Shown: one piece after another, positions 1 through 6,056 of the stretch
How the letters are laid out: the number at the start of each line of letters is the position of its first letter
Position numbering within the stretch: the stretch's first letter is position 1
Source: JBEKDJ01 sp050014415
GTDB lineage: Bacteria; Desulfobacterota; BSN033; UBA1163
Assembly: GCA_050014415.1 (NCBI GenBank)
Contig: JBEKDJ010000177.1
Coordinates: forward strand, 1 to 9,224
Length of the DNA: 9,224 bases
Reading direction: 5' to 3'
Notes under the pieces: model-generated
What the model was told of the DNA's origin: nothing
The model's input: the letters and a program-made list of their open reading frames with translations, nothing else
The model's database searches: none
Made by a program: the position numbers and the translations under genes

Positions 1-207
1 CTCATTAACATGGAGGGATATTTCTTCTTTACGAATGCTAAAGGCAAAAATGCATATGGAGTCTACACAATCACTGGAGCGATGTCTGAAACTGGAGTTT
101 TCTCAGGGAAAATGAACCCGAATTCTGCTTCAGGTACATTCCAGTTTAGTGCAGCGAGTGATGACGGGAATAAATACGTCTTTAGCGGAGAAGTGGTAAC
201 ACCATAA
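1..207 (+). CDS. 3' end of a protein of unknown function (cut by window edge)
   Basis: The frame is open from base 1 to a TAA at 205-207, so this is the C-terminal part (about 68 residues) of a longer protein. The first in-frame ATG (position 10) is probably internal. The sequence alternates aromatic or hydrophobic residues with Gly, Ser, Asn and Thr (for example GTFQFSAAS and YVFSGEVVTP). This suggests beta strands, as in secreted or lipoprotein-type domains. There is no cysteine, no membrane segment and no catalytic motif in the visible part. I do not recognise the family. A densely folded stretch ending in a terminator-like hairpin (363-417) follows and could end this transcript. Confidence 0.5.
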   Translation, partial: LINMEGYFFFTNAKGKNAYGVYTITGAMSETGVFSGKMNPNSASGTFQFSAASDDGNKYVFSGEVVTP

Positions 208-235
208 GCCAAGTTCAGCGACTTTCTATCCGGAA

Positions 236-417
236 GCCACCTATCCGTGGACGAATAGGCGCCCTAGTACGGGATGTTGGCTCCCCTGCAAGGTATCTAC
301 TGGGAACTACGGGCAAAGTCCGTGGCTCTATCTCTTTGGGGGTTTGTCGATCAGCGAAATAAGCCACCCTTTTCCTTTCGGGAGCAGACCGCGGAAATAA
401 GGGTTTCAGGCCTTTTT
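236..417 (+). ncRNA. Candidate structured RNA, c-di-GMP-I (GEMM)-like, with expression platform
   Basis: Several short stems lie close together. CTAT/ATAG plus CGT/ACG closes at 241-258, and CCC/GGG closes around 263-273. GTGGCT (322-327) pairs perfectly with AGCCAC (362-367). Between and beside these arms are ACGGGCAAAGTCC (309-321) and GGGGGTTTGTCGA (338-350). They loosely resemble the conserved ACGCAAAGCC and GGGGTTGCCGA blocks of class I cyclic-di-GMP riboswitches, as I recall them. The 3' arm AGCCAC is shared with the terminator-like stem at 363-411, so the two folds exclude each other, as in a riboswitch expression platform. The match to the known family is imperfect, and no convincing gene follows directly. 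It may be a degenerate or orphan copy, or only a structured 3' UTR. Confidence 0.3.
363..417 (+). terminator. Rho-independent terminator-like hairpin
   Basis: GCC (363-365) pairs with GGC (409-411). ACCCTT (366-371) pairs with AAGGGT (399-404), leaving TTCA bulged. TTCC (372-375) pairs with GGAA (393-396), leaving AT bulged. This gives about 13 bp in one interrupted stem. Five T residues follow at 413-417. The T-tract makes it a plus-strand signal that would end transcription coming through the gene at 1-207 or through the structured RNA. Confidence 0.45.
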
Positions 418-427
418 GATTGAATCA

Positions 428-720
428 TCATTCCTTTATTTCTCGATTCTCTTTGACCATGTCTCTGCCCAATTGAATTATTGCATTGATTCGGTCATCC
501 TTTTCAAGGGATGGAATTCCCGATACTGCCTTCGACTTTGCAATCGACTGCTTGCAGTTGGTGGAAAGTTCAGGGCTTTGATTATTGCAAACACACAACG
601 CCAAATTGCTCCACCTCTTCTCATCAAGGGAGGGAGTTGGGGCGGCGGTGCTGTTATGCTTGTTTGTTGCGTTTCTATTAGCAGGGCCGATTCCTGCGAA
701 GGTTCTAACGTTGGCACTTA
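428..720 (-). other. Repeat-like intergenic segment with possible 3' remnant of a gene
   Basis: No intact gene is supported here. On the minus strand one frame is open from about 718 to a TGA at 428-430 but has no start with a ribosome binding site. Its last part (about 430-555) reads like the charged C-terminus of a real protein, with GIPSLEKDDRINAII followed by QLGRDMVKENREIKE. The upstream part, about 560-720, translates to Pro/Ser/Asn-rich text and contains a CCCTCCCTTGATGAGAAG-type motif. That is typical of dispersed non-coding repeats in such genomes rather than coding sequence. I read it as a dispersed repeat abutting a gene remnant. Only one copy is present in this window, so repeat status is unproven. 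Confidence 0.25.
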
Positions 721-1127
721 GACTTGATTGGTACTTACTTCGAATCCTAACCTAAACCTCAATTCTGACCCTGTGTTGGCGGTTTTAGAAAAGAAAAAAC
801 TACTGAAACAGGTCTTCTAGAAACCCTCATATTCTTGATAAAGAATGGAAAAAAAATGCCTTTTAGAGGAAATCAATTCTCTAATAAAGGAAAATAACTC
901 GCGAATTTTAAACATTGTTTTCAAAACGAGCGAATTTGAAATACCATAACTATTTAAAAACATTATCATTCTAGTAATACTTCAATATGTACGCCAAATG
1001 GTATGAGTTTTGCTGGCAAATAGGAACGTGAGATACCTATTACAACAAGGATGCAACATACTCATCCCTGGACACAAACCACACAAACCAGAAGCCTGGA
1101 AGTTCTCTCGAAAAGAGGTGTAGAAAT
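721..1127. other. AT-rich intergenic stretch with short repeats
   Basis: No coding frame is credible on either strand. Short structures are visible. ATTCTT-GATA-AAGAAT (831-846) is a perfect 6-bp hairpin without a T-tract. The 8-mer GCGAATTT occurs twice, at 901-908 and 930-937, 29 bp apart. The odd palindrome GTTTTCAAAAC lies between them. AATAGG (1019-1024) is inverted as CCTATT (1036-1041) about 90 bp before the small gene at 1128. Any of these could bind a regulator, but none matches a site I recognise and no clear promoter was found. Confidence 0.3.
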
Positions 1128-1310
1128 ATGACTGTATATGAATTCTACCTACATGACAAGGAAAAAGGAGATAAACTAATTGGGGTACTTCCAGAGAGAA
1201 GAAATAAGAGAGAAAGAGTTAGCCATGAGTCGATCATGAATTGGATAAGGATGATATACAACGACGCCGATCATGCGAACAAGATATTTTACATTCAAGT
1301 AAAGTTATGA
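1128..1310 (+). CDS. Small conserved-looking hypothetical protein (60 aa)
   Basis: The ATG at 1128 is preceded by AGAGGTG (1114-1120) with 7 nt spacing, the best evidence that this short frame is translated. The product is charged and soluble, with no signal peptide or membrane segment. It opens with MTVYEFYLHDKEKGD, then KLIGVLPERRNKRERV, a probable helix (HESIMNWIRMIYND) and a closing strand (KIFYIQVKL). The EFYLHD...LIGVLPERR layout resembles small uncharacterised proteins I have seen in deltaproteobacterial genomes. I cannot name a function. Some relatives, as I recall, run past the final QV strand, so this copy may be slightly short. It stands alone, about 330 bp before cinA and after a long non-coding stretch, so it is probably its own transcription unit. 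Confidence 0.6.
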   Translation: MTVYEFYLHDKEKGDKLIGVLPERRNKRERVSHESIMNWIRMIYNDADHANKIFYIQVKL

Positions 1311-1639
1311 AGAATGTGCTCCACGAAAGAATACCCTTCCCACTCCCAAGAGTTCTGTCTCGGATGGATACCTCCGAGGTCTTAAGACTTGTCCCCCCTT
1401 GTGCTTTCCCCATGCCACAAACTCCCCAAACGGATTCCTGGATTCACTTTGAGAGATATCTGGGGATTGTATGACTTAGATGAATCAAAAAGGGTTGCAA
1501 ATTGCCTTCAAATGCGCTAGTATTCCCTTCAGTCCTATTCGTAACTTTTTGAAATCAGATGAATTTTTGAAACCATTGACCAATATGTGATTCTTCACTC
1601 ACTCGCAAGGAATGATATTATCTCATTTCGTGAGGATTG
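1311..1639. other. Intergenic region upstream of cinA
   Basis: No convincing gene. GTCTTAAGAC (1379-1388) is a perfect 10-bp palindrome, and CGGA/TCCG (1361-1376) forms a small hairpin next to it. A 36-codon frame (1480-1590, opening MNQKGLQIAFK) reads like protein but has only a poor, distant purine tract before its ATG. The 9-mer TTTTTGAAA occurs at 1546-1554 and 1564-1572, 18 bp apart. TATTAT (1616-1621) could be a -10 for cinA with a poor -35 (TTCACT, 1594-1599), but this is weak. Confidence 0.3.
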
Positions 1640-2878
1640 ATGCACGCCGAATTCATTGCCATTGGATCGGAACTTCTTCTTGGCCAAATCGTTGATACGA
1701 ACTCCTCTTTTATTGCTCGATTGCTTGTAGATAACGGAATCGAACTTGTTCGGACCACGACAGTGGGGGATGATATCGCTCGAATGAAAGAGGCTATTCG
1801 AGAGGCCATCGTTCGATCCCAGATCGTTATTACCACGGGAGGCATTGGTCCTACGGAAGACGATCTCACCCGGGACGCTATTGCTCAGGTCACCCAGCGG
1901 CAGCTCATCTTTCAGCCCTATCTCATGAAACAGATTGAGTCTCTCTTTAGGAGACGGGGCTTCCGCATGACGAATAATGATCGAAAACAGGCCTATATTC
2001 CTGAAGGGGCTATCCCCATCGAAAACCCCAAGGGGACAGCTCCAGGGTTTATGGTGGAAGGTTCTGATTGGTTGACCATATCCCTCCCTGGCGTCCCTTC
2101 AGAGATGGAATATTTGATGGGAAATGCCGTCATCCCTTATCTTCGAAAACGATTCGATCTCAAACGTCAGATCATTCGGTACAAGGTGTTACGTGCTTGC
2201 GGTTTGGGAGAAAGCGCCATCGGCCTCCAGATTGAAGATCTAATGAAAAGTCGAAATCCTTCAGTTGGGACTCTTGCCTCGGTAGGGGACATCAAGATAA
2301 GGATTACAGTCAAGGCTGACAGCCCGGATGAGGCATCAAATTTGATAGAAGCAATGGAACGAGAGATTCGAAATCGCCTCGGCGTTGTCGTCTATGGTGT
2401 GGGAAAGGAGACTCTTCAAGGAAATATCGTTAAGGAACTGGAGAGGCTAGGCTTGACATTGTCCGTGGTTGAGACCATGACCGGAGGGGTCATCACCCAG
2501 AAATTGGCGAGCGCAGAGAGTATCTCCTTTGTCCAAGGATTGGTCCTTCCCTCTGAGGGATCTCAAAGACGGTTTCTTAACCTCTCTCAAGAGGAATTTG
2601 CTTTATTCAACAAGGATCCCAAGAGCCTTACCGATTCTTTTTCGAGAACAGCCCGGGATGCGCTAAGAACCGATATCGGGCTGGCCATGTTTGGCAAGAT
2701 CCTTGGAGGAGACGCGGATGGGGAATACCGAGCCGAAACCTACTATTCCCTGTCTACTCCCAATGGAACAGAAAACCAGGCATATCCTTTGGGTGGTGAG
2801 CCCCTGATTATTCGAGAGAGGTCCTCCATTATCGCCCTTGACCTACTGAGGAAATACCTCCTCAAGAAACATCCCTAA
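1640..2878 (+). CDS. cinA: CinA-family protein with degenerate C-terminal deamidase domain
   Basis: CinA pairs an N-terminal COG1058/MoCF-fold domain, reported to hydrolyse ADP-ribose-type nucleotides, with a C-terminal PncC-type NMN amidohydrolase domain. It acts in pyridine-nucleotide recycling. The 412-residue length is normal. Residues 2-20 (AEFIAIGSELLLGQIVDTN) and 64-80 (ITTGGIGPTEDDLTRDA) are diagnostic of the N-terminal domain, and ISLPGVPSEM (147-156) is also typical. The C-terminal domain starts near 260 but is odd. The usual ESCTGG reads ETMTGG (278-283), the Tyr and Lys of the YSN...K segment are absent (GLVLPSEGSQRR, 300-311), and TGIAGP is lost (FGKILG). Deamidase activity is therefore doubtful, while the N-terminal domain looks intact. 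ATG 1640 is chosen because the family starts here. TTG 1637 is directly upstream, and TGAGGA (1631-1636) is the probable ribosome binding site, close to either start. Confidence 0.9.
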   Translation: MHAEFIAIGSELLLGQIVDTNSSFIARLLVDNGIELVRTTTVGDDIARMKEAIREAIVRSQIVITTGGIGPTEDDLTRDAIAQVTQRQLIFQPYLMKQIESLFRRRGFRMTNNDRKQAYIPEGAIPIENPKGTAPGFMVEGSDWLTISLPGVPSEMEYLMGNAVIPYLRKRFDLKRQIIRYKVLRACGLGESAIGLQIEDLMKSRNPSVGTLASVGDIKIRITVKADSPDEASNLIEAMEREIRNRLGVVVYGVGKETLQGNIVKELERLGLTLSVVETMTGGVITQKLASAESISFVQGLVLPSEGSQRRFLNLSQEEFALFNKDPKSLTDSFSRTARDALRTDIGLAMFGKILGGDADGEYRAETYYSLSTPNGTENQAYPLGGEPLIIRERSSIIALDLLRKYLLKKHP

Positions 2879-3010
2879 TTCAAAATGTTGAGGTCCCAAT
2901 TTCAAATTCATCTCAAGGCCATGATTCTAAAAACCTCTTTTGGTTTTGAGTTCTGTTCGGCATTCGAGCTTTGTCATTCTCATTACTTCCAGGATGAGAG
3001 GGTAAACAAG

Positions 3011-3454
3011 ATGGCTAAGAAAACCATGAAATGTCCCAAATGTCAAGATGAAATTGAACTCTACCAAAACCCAATCCCCACGGTCGACATTATTATTGAG
3101 ATCGCGTCAAAGGGGATCGTACTGATCAAGCGAAAAAACCCGCCCTATGGTTGGGCTATTCCCGGAGGTTTTGTAGACTATGGTGAATCTTTGGAAACCG
3201 CTGCTCTCAGAGAAGCAAAAGAAGAGACTAACCTAGAAGTTGAACTGATCAATCAGTTCCATACGTATTCAGATCCAAGGCGAGATCCAAGACACCACAG
3301 TATTTCAACAGTTTACATAGCAAAAGCTAAAGGGATTCCTCAGGCCAAAGACGATGCCATAGAAATTGGGATTTTCAATGAACAGAATCTACCGGATGAA
3401 ATGGCGTTCGACCATCGCTCCATCCTGAGTGACTATTTCAATCTAACTGCCTAA
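3011..3454 (+). CDS. Nudix hydrolase, ADP-ribose pyrophosphatase-like
   Basis: Probably a cytosolic Mg-dependent nucleoside-diphosphate hydrolase cleaving ADP-ribose or a related NDP-X. The 147 residues contain a full Nudix box at 53-75: G53, E59, then REAKEETNL. The usual Gly before the last hydrophobic residue is Asn74, a tolerated variant. After it, DPRRDPRHHSIS (88-99) matches the substrate-side motif of small ADP-ribose pyrophosphatases of this group. The N-terminus has one CPKC (8-11), half of a zinc ribbon, followed by the typical NPIPTVDIIIE strand. I start at ATG 3011, which has AGAGGG (2997-3002) 8 nt upstream. The frame is open to 2885, but that extension is Phe/Ser-rich text of non-coding character. 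The gene follows cinA by 132 bp, and shared ADP-ribose chemistry makes a functional link plausible. An AAAACC/GGTTTT hairpin (2930-2947) lies in the gap. Confidence 0.85.
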   Translation: MAKKTMKCPKCQDEIELYQNPIPTVDIIIEIASKGIVLIKRKNPPYGWAIPGGFVDYGESLETAALREAKEETNLEVELINQFHTYSDPRRDPRHHSISTVYIAKAKGIPQAKDDAIEIGIFNEQNLPDEMAFDHRSILSDYFNLTA

Positions 3455-3678
3455 TGCCTTCTTCAACTTATTGATGATTGCGTTCTTTGACTCAATGCCT
3501 ACAAAAAGAGGTTTCTTTTCAGCCTATTTGATGTTTTCAGGGGTATCAAGATATCTGCCTCGCCCGTACTAAAATCGATGACGTGGATACTCTGGGCTTA
3601 CGTCGATTTTGCTTTTGCGTTGATGGCAAGGGTTGAGGATGGCTTTGGACCTCTAGTTCGGTTTGAAGGAATTGATAT
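3443..3678 (-). pseudogene. Decayed small gene downstream of arsA
   Basis: Read on the minus strand from an ATA codon (3676-3678), 5' of which lies AAAGGAG, one frame gives GPKPSSTLAINAKAKST, a TAA, then AQSIHVIDFSTGEADILIP. At a CCCC run the text continues in the next frame as PENIK, a TAG, then AEKKPLFVGIESKNAII and NKLKKALGS before a final TAG at 3443-3445. The result is an apparent gene of about 80 codons with a lost start, two internal stops and a one-base deletion. The end is strongly protein-like. It overlaps the last 12 bases of the Nudix gene and would have followed arsA as a second cistron. I do not recognise the family. The reading depends on my own frame stitching, so it remains a hypothesis. 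Confidence 0.4.
3571..3610. terminator. Bidirectional terminator-like hairpin between convergent genes
   Basis: AAAATCGA (3571-3578) pairs with TCGATTTT (3603-3610). After a two-base TG bulge, ACGT (3581-3584) pairs with ACGT (3600-3603, sharing its last base with the outer arm), closing a loop of about 15 nt. A-rich left and T-rich right arms suit termination from both sides, for the Nudix gene on plus and arsA on minus. The plus-strand T-tract is TTTTGCTTTT. It lies inside the proposed pseudogene. Confidence 0.5.
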
Positions 3679-3697
3679 TCCCCCGCTCCTTTGAGAA

Positions 3698-4663
3698 TCA
3701 TCGGGATTCAAAGAGAATCTCTGAAATTCGACGAATCTTCTCCAGTCCCTTGATTTCGTAGGGGAAGAGGGGGGTTATGATCAATTTGATCCTATGGGAG
3801 TATTGATCCCTAAGTGTTTTGACGTAACTCTGTTGCATCTCACTTCGTATCTTATGAAAATTGCAGTCAGCCTCCTGAATCACGTAGTTAACAATCAAAT
3901 AATTGATTTTTAATTGGTATTCATCAAAATCTTTGATGATTCTCTCCGTCTGCCTCACGCCAAGCGCTTCGGGTATGGTCACAATGATGAATTCAGATTT
4001 TTGTTGATCCCGAATAAAATGGACCACTTTTTCCGCCAAGTCCTCCCATCCACTAATGATTTCTAATAAGGATTTTTTTCCCCTCTTCAACTTCACAGTT
4101 TCCTTTAGTTTTTCAAAATAACTATATAAATTCATATAGAATTTTGTTGCAGCTTCAAGATGCCTCAGGAATATTTGAGGTAGGTGAAGAAGCCTAAGGG
4201 TGTGGCCTGCAGGGGCCGTATCCCAAACCACCAAATCATATTGCCCGCCTTCGACTAACTCCAAGATGTAGTTGAGCATGTATTCCTCTTCAATCCCCGG
4301 CGCTCCTCCGATATAGTCGACAAAATCGTAATCCAGTGAAGCAAAGGACGAAACGACCTCGTAGATTTCCGGCCCAAATCGCTCCTTCCATTTTTTTAGA
4401 ACCACTTCTGAACTGATCTCAATGCCATATAAGTTCTTAGCCTTCTCAATTGGGGTCTCTTGATCACCAATCTCCATTTCAAAAATATCAGAAAGGGAAG
4501 GGGTAGGATCGCTCGAAATGATCAATGTCTTCTTTCCCAGTAGGGAGAAATGCAGCGCAATGGCAGAGGCACACGTTGTTTTGCCCACACCTCCCTTTCC
4601 ACCAATCATAATCAGGCTTCTTGGCTCTTTATCAAGTTGGCTTAGTGAAGATTCCATCTGCAT
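3698..4663 (-). CDS. ArsA/Get3 (TRC40)-family ATPase, single-domain
   Basis: A cytosolic deviant-Walker ATPase. Family members drive arsenite efflux (ArsA) or chaperone tail-anchored proteins (Get3). The 321 residues form one ATPase unit, so it would work as a homodimer. Seen: Walker A GGKGGVGKTT (21-30) with signature Lys23, switch I DPTPSLSD (52-59), switch II DTAPAGHTLRLL (148-159) and a conserved nucleotide-binding segment TIPEALGVRQTER (229-241). The position of the Get3/ArsA-like CxxC is CNFH (267-270), so one ligand is Cys and one His. I see no triple-Cys arsenite site and no arsB, arsR or arsD nearby, so arsenic resistance is not supported. It is divergent from the oxidoreductase operon with 67 bp between starts. 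That suggests shared control, but no link is known. ATG 4663 is used. ATG 4657 is equally possible, and neither has a good ribosome binding site. Confidence 0.85.
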   Translation of the reverse strand: MQMESSLSQLDKEPRSLIMIGGKGGVGKTTCASAIALHFSLLGKKTLIISSDPTPSLSDIFEMEIGDQETPIEKAKNLYGIEISSEVVLKKWKERFGPEIYEVVSSFASLDYDFVDYIGGAPGIEEEYMLNYILELVEGGQYDLVVWDTAPAGHTLRLLHLPQIFLRHLEAATKFYMNLYSYFEKLKETVKLKRGKKSLLEIISGWEDLAEKVVHFIRDQQKSEFIIVTIPEALGVRQTERIIKDFDEYQLKINYLIVNYVIQEADCNFHKIRSEMQQSYVKTLRDQYSHRIKLIITPLFPYEIKGLEKIRRISEILFESR

Positions 4664-4674
4664 CCGTGAAGAAA

Positions 4675-4703
4675 TTGATTTTGAATGTAATTAACCTTAT
4701 AAT
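4675..4703 (+). promoter_or_regulatory. Sigma70-type promoter of the oxidoreductase operon
   Basis: TTGATT (4675-4680) and a perfect TATAAT (4698-4703) are separated by 17 bp. Transcription would start near 4710, about 20 nt before ATG 4731. This argues against the TTG start at 4707. The site sits in the 67-bp gap divergent from arsA, so a protein bound here could affect both units. Confidence 0.6.
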
Positions 4704-4730
4704 AAATTGTTCTTTAGATCAAGATATTTG

Positions 4731-4988
4731 ATGGATTCGTATGCTCGGAGGGAAGTCTTGCCAAAGGGATTTGTCGAAATCGAGCCAGAACTATGCAAGA
4801 ACTGCAAATTATGTATCTCTGTCTGCCCCCAGAGATTGATTGGATCTTCTGATCGAATGAATCAAAAGGGGTATTACCCTGCCTTTTTTATTGAAAAACA
4901 TTTAGAAAAGCAAGACAGAAAATGTACCGGGTGCAGTCTATGTGCAATTACCTGCCCGGAAATTGCCATAGAGGTATATCATGTCTAA
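4731..4988 (+). CDS. 2-oxoacid:ferredoxin oxidoreductase, delta (2[4Fe-4S] ferredoxin) subunit
   Basis: This electron-transfer subunit passes electrons from the catalytic beta subunit to free ferredoxin. Two complete cluster motifs are visible in the 85-residue product. The first is CKNCKLCISVCP, with Cys 22, 25, 28 and 32. The second is CTGCSLCAITCP, with Cys 65, 68, 71 and 75. Each fourth Cys is followed by Pro, the classic bacterial ferredoxin pattern. The 33-residue insert between the motifs is typical of PorD/KorD/VorC-type subunits. ATG 4731 is preferred over TTG 4707 because it places the first motif at the usual distance and lies downstream of the predicted transcription start. There is no good ribosome binding site. 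The gene overlaps the alpha-subunit gene by 8 bp, implying translational coupling. It is the first gene of the operon. The VorC/KorD name depends on substrate, which is unproven. Confidence 0.9.
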   Translation: MDSYARREVLPKGFVEIEPELCKNCKLCISVCPQRLIGSSDRMNQKGYYPAFFIEKHLEKQDRKCTGCSLCAITCPEIAIEVYHV

Positions 4989-6051
4989 GGTATTGCTGCG
5001 GGGGAACCACATCGTTGGAGAATCTGCGGTTCGAGCAGGGTGCCGATATTACTTCGGGTACCCGATCACTCCACAGAATGAAATCCCTGAGTATATGTCT
5101 CAGAGACTCTCGAAACTGGAGGGGGGGGTCTTTGTCCAGGCAGAAAGCGAGATCGCTTCAATCCATATGGTCATCGGAGCAAGTATGGCCGGAGGGAGGG
5201 TGATGACCTCCTCATCAGGACCTGGAATTAGCCTCAAACAAGAAGGTATCTCTTTTTTGTCTGCTTTGGAGTTACCTGCCGTCATCGTCAACATGACCCG
5301 TGGGGGACCGGGTCTGGGGAACATCGCCCCAGCCCAGTCTGATTATTTCCAGGCGACCAGAGGGGGCGGACATGGAGATTACCGCAATATTGTTCTCGGA
5401 CCGAACTCTGGCCAAGAGCTTGCAAATCTGACATTTGAGGCATTCGATCTGGCAGACAAGTATCGAATTCCCGTCATCATCCTGGGAGACGGGATGCTCG
5501 GACAGATGATGGAACCCGTGGAGTTACCAGCAGAGATCCAAACGAAAGAATTACCCCCTAAGGATTGGATCCTGTCGGGTGCGAAGGGAAGGCCTAGCCG
5601 ATTTATCCGTTCACTCATTTTAGACCCCTTTGAGGAGGAAGAGCATAATTGGAAACTGATGAGAAAATACGAAAGGATTGCGAAAGAGGAACCAAGATGG
5701 GAGACCTTCCTTGTCGAGGACGCAAAAATAATGGTTGTTGCCTTCGGAATCGCCGCAAGAATTGCAAAGGGGGCGATCAAAAGAATAAGAGAACAGGGGC
5801 TGAAAGTTGGACTCATCCGCCCCATCTCTCTGTGGCCTTTCCCATCTGATATCATTAAGGAATTTGCAAAGAGGGTAAGACTATTTTTCGTATTTGAAAT
5901 GAACATGGGCCAAATGATGGAAGATGTGAGATTAGCACTCGAGGGAGACTGTGAGGTCCATTTTTACGGCAGGCCAGGAGGAATTATCCCCACTCCCTTG
6001 GAAATTTCGAGAGTCATCTCCAGCAAGTATCATCAGAAGAGATTGGGATAA
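4981..6051 (+). CDS. vorB: 2-oxoacid:ferredoxin oxidoreductase, alpha subunit (VorB-like)
   Basis: The alpha subunit forms part of the TPP pocket of the enzyme that converts a 2-oxoacid plus CoA to acyl-CoA and CO2 while reducing ferredoxin. The 356-residue length fits. FGYPITPQNEIPEY (25-38), FVQAESEIAS (51-60, holding the conserved pocket Glu), RVMTSSSGPGISL (73-85) and RGGPGLGNIAP (107-117) are family hallmarks. YFQATRGGGHGDYRN (122-136) most resembles the VorB branch (2-ketoisovalerate type). The C-terminal third matches domain II, with a conserved RPISLWPFP. GAGGT (4970-4975 region) sits 5 nt before the ATG, inside the ferredoxin gene. Substrate assignment comes from family resemblance only, and 2-oxoglutarate or arylpyruvates are alternatives. 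Confidence 0.92.
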   Translation: MSKVLLRGNHIVGESAVRAGCRYYFGYPITPQNEIPEYMSQRLSKLEGGVFVQAESEIASIHMVIGASMAGGRVMTSSSGPGISLKQEGISFLSALELPAVIVNMTRGGPGLGNIAPAQSDYFQATRGGGHGDYRNIVLGPNSGQELANLTFEAFDLADKYRIPVIILGDGMLGQMMEPVELPAEIQTKELPPKDWILSGAKGRPSRFIRSLILDPFEEEEHNWKLMRKYERIAKEEPRWETFLVEDAKIMVVAFGIAARIAKGAIKRIREQGLKVGLIRPISLWPFPSDIIKEFAKRVRLFFVFEMNMGQMMEDVRLALEGDCEVHFYGRPGGIIPTPLEISRVISSKYHQKRLG

Positions 6052-6055
6052 TCTC
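6039..6055 (+). promoter_or_regulatory. Hairpin displaying an SD-like sequence before the beta-subunit start
   Basis: GAGATT (6039-6044) pairs perfectly with AATCTC (6050-6055) around the loop GGGAT (6045-6049). The stem spans the alpha-subunit stop codon region and ends one base before ATG 6057. The only SD-like bases for the beta gene are in or beside the loop. Ribosomes finishing alpha would open the stem, so it could couple the two translations. Confidence 0.35.
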
Positions 6056-6056
6056 A

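Noticed and set aside
416..721. 101-residue plus-strand frame in the intergenic region
   Set aside because: It has no ribosome binding site, low-complexity text, and overlaps the terminator T-tract and the repeat-like segment.
831..857. ATTCTT-GATA-AAGAAT hairpin as a terminator
   Set aside because: It is followed by A residues on plus and has no T-tract on minus, so it fails as a terminator in both directions.
1241..1474. 77-residue plus-strand frame overlapping the small gene
   Set aside because: It starts inside the better-supported gene at 1128, lacks a ribosome binding site, and its Pro-rich tail does not resemble protein.
2885..3010. N-terminal extension of the Nudix protein to the start at 2885
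   Set aside because: The extra 42 residues are Phe/Ser/His-rich text unlike any Nudix N-terminus. The strong AGAGGG site at 2997-3002 fits ATG 3011, and the zinc-ribbon CPKC follows at the usual place.
3698..4663. Arsenic-resistance operon
   Set aside because: The ATPase is single-domain with no triple-cysteine metalloid site, and no arsR, arsB, arsC or arsD lies in the window.
4707..4730. Ferredoxin start at TTG 4707
   Set aside because: It lies at or before the predicted transcription start, has no ribosome binding site, and ATG 4731 gives the normal family length.
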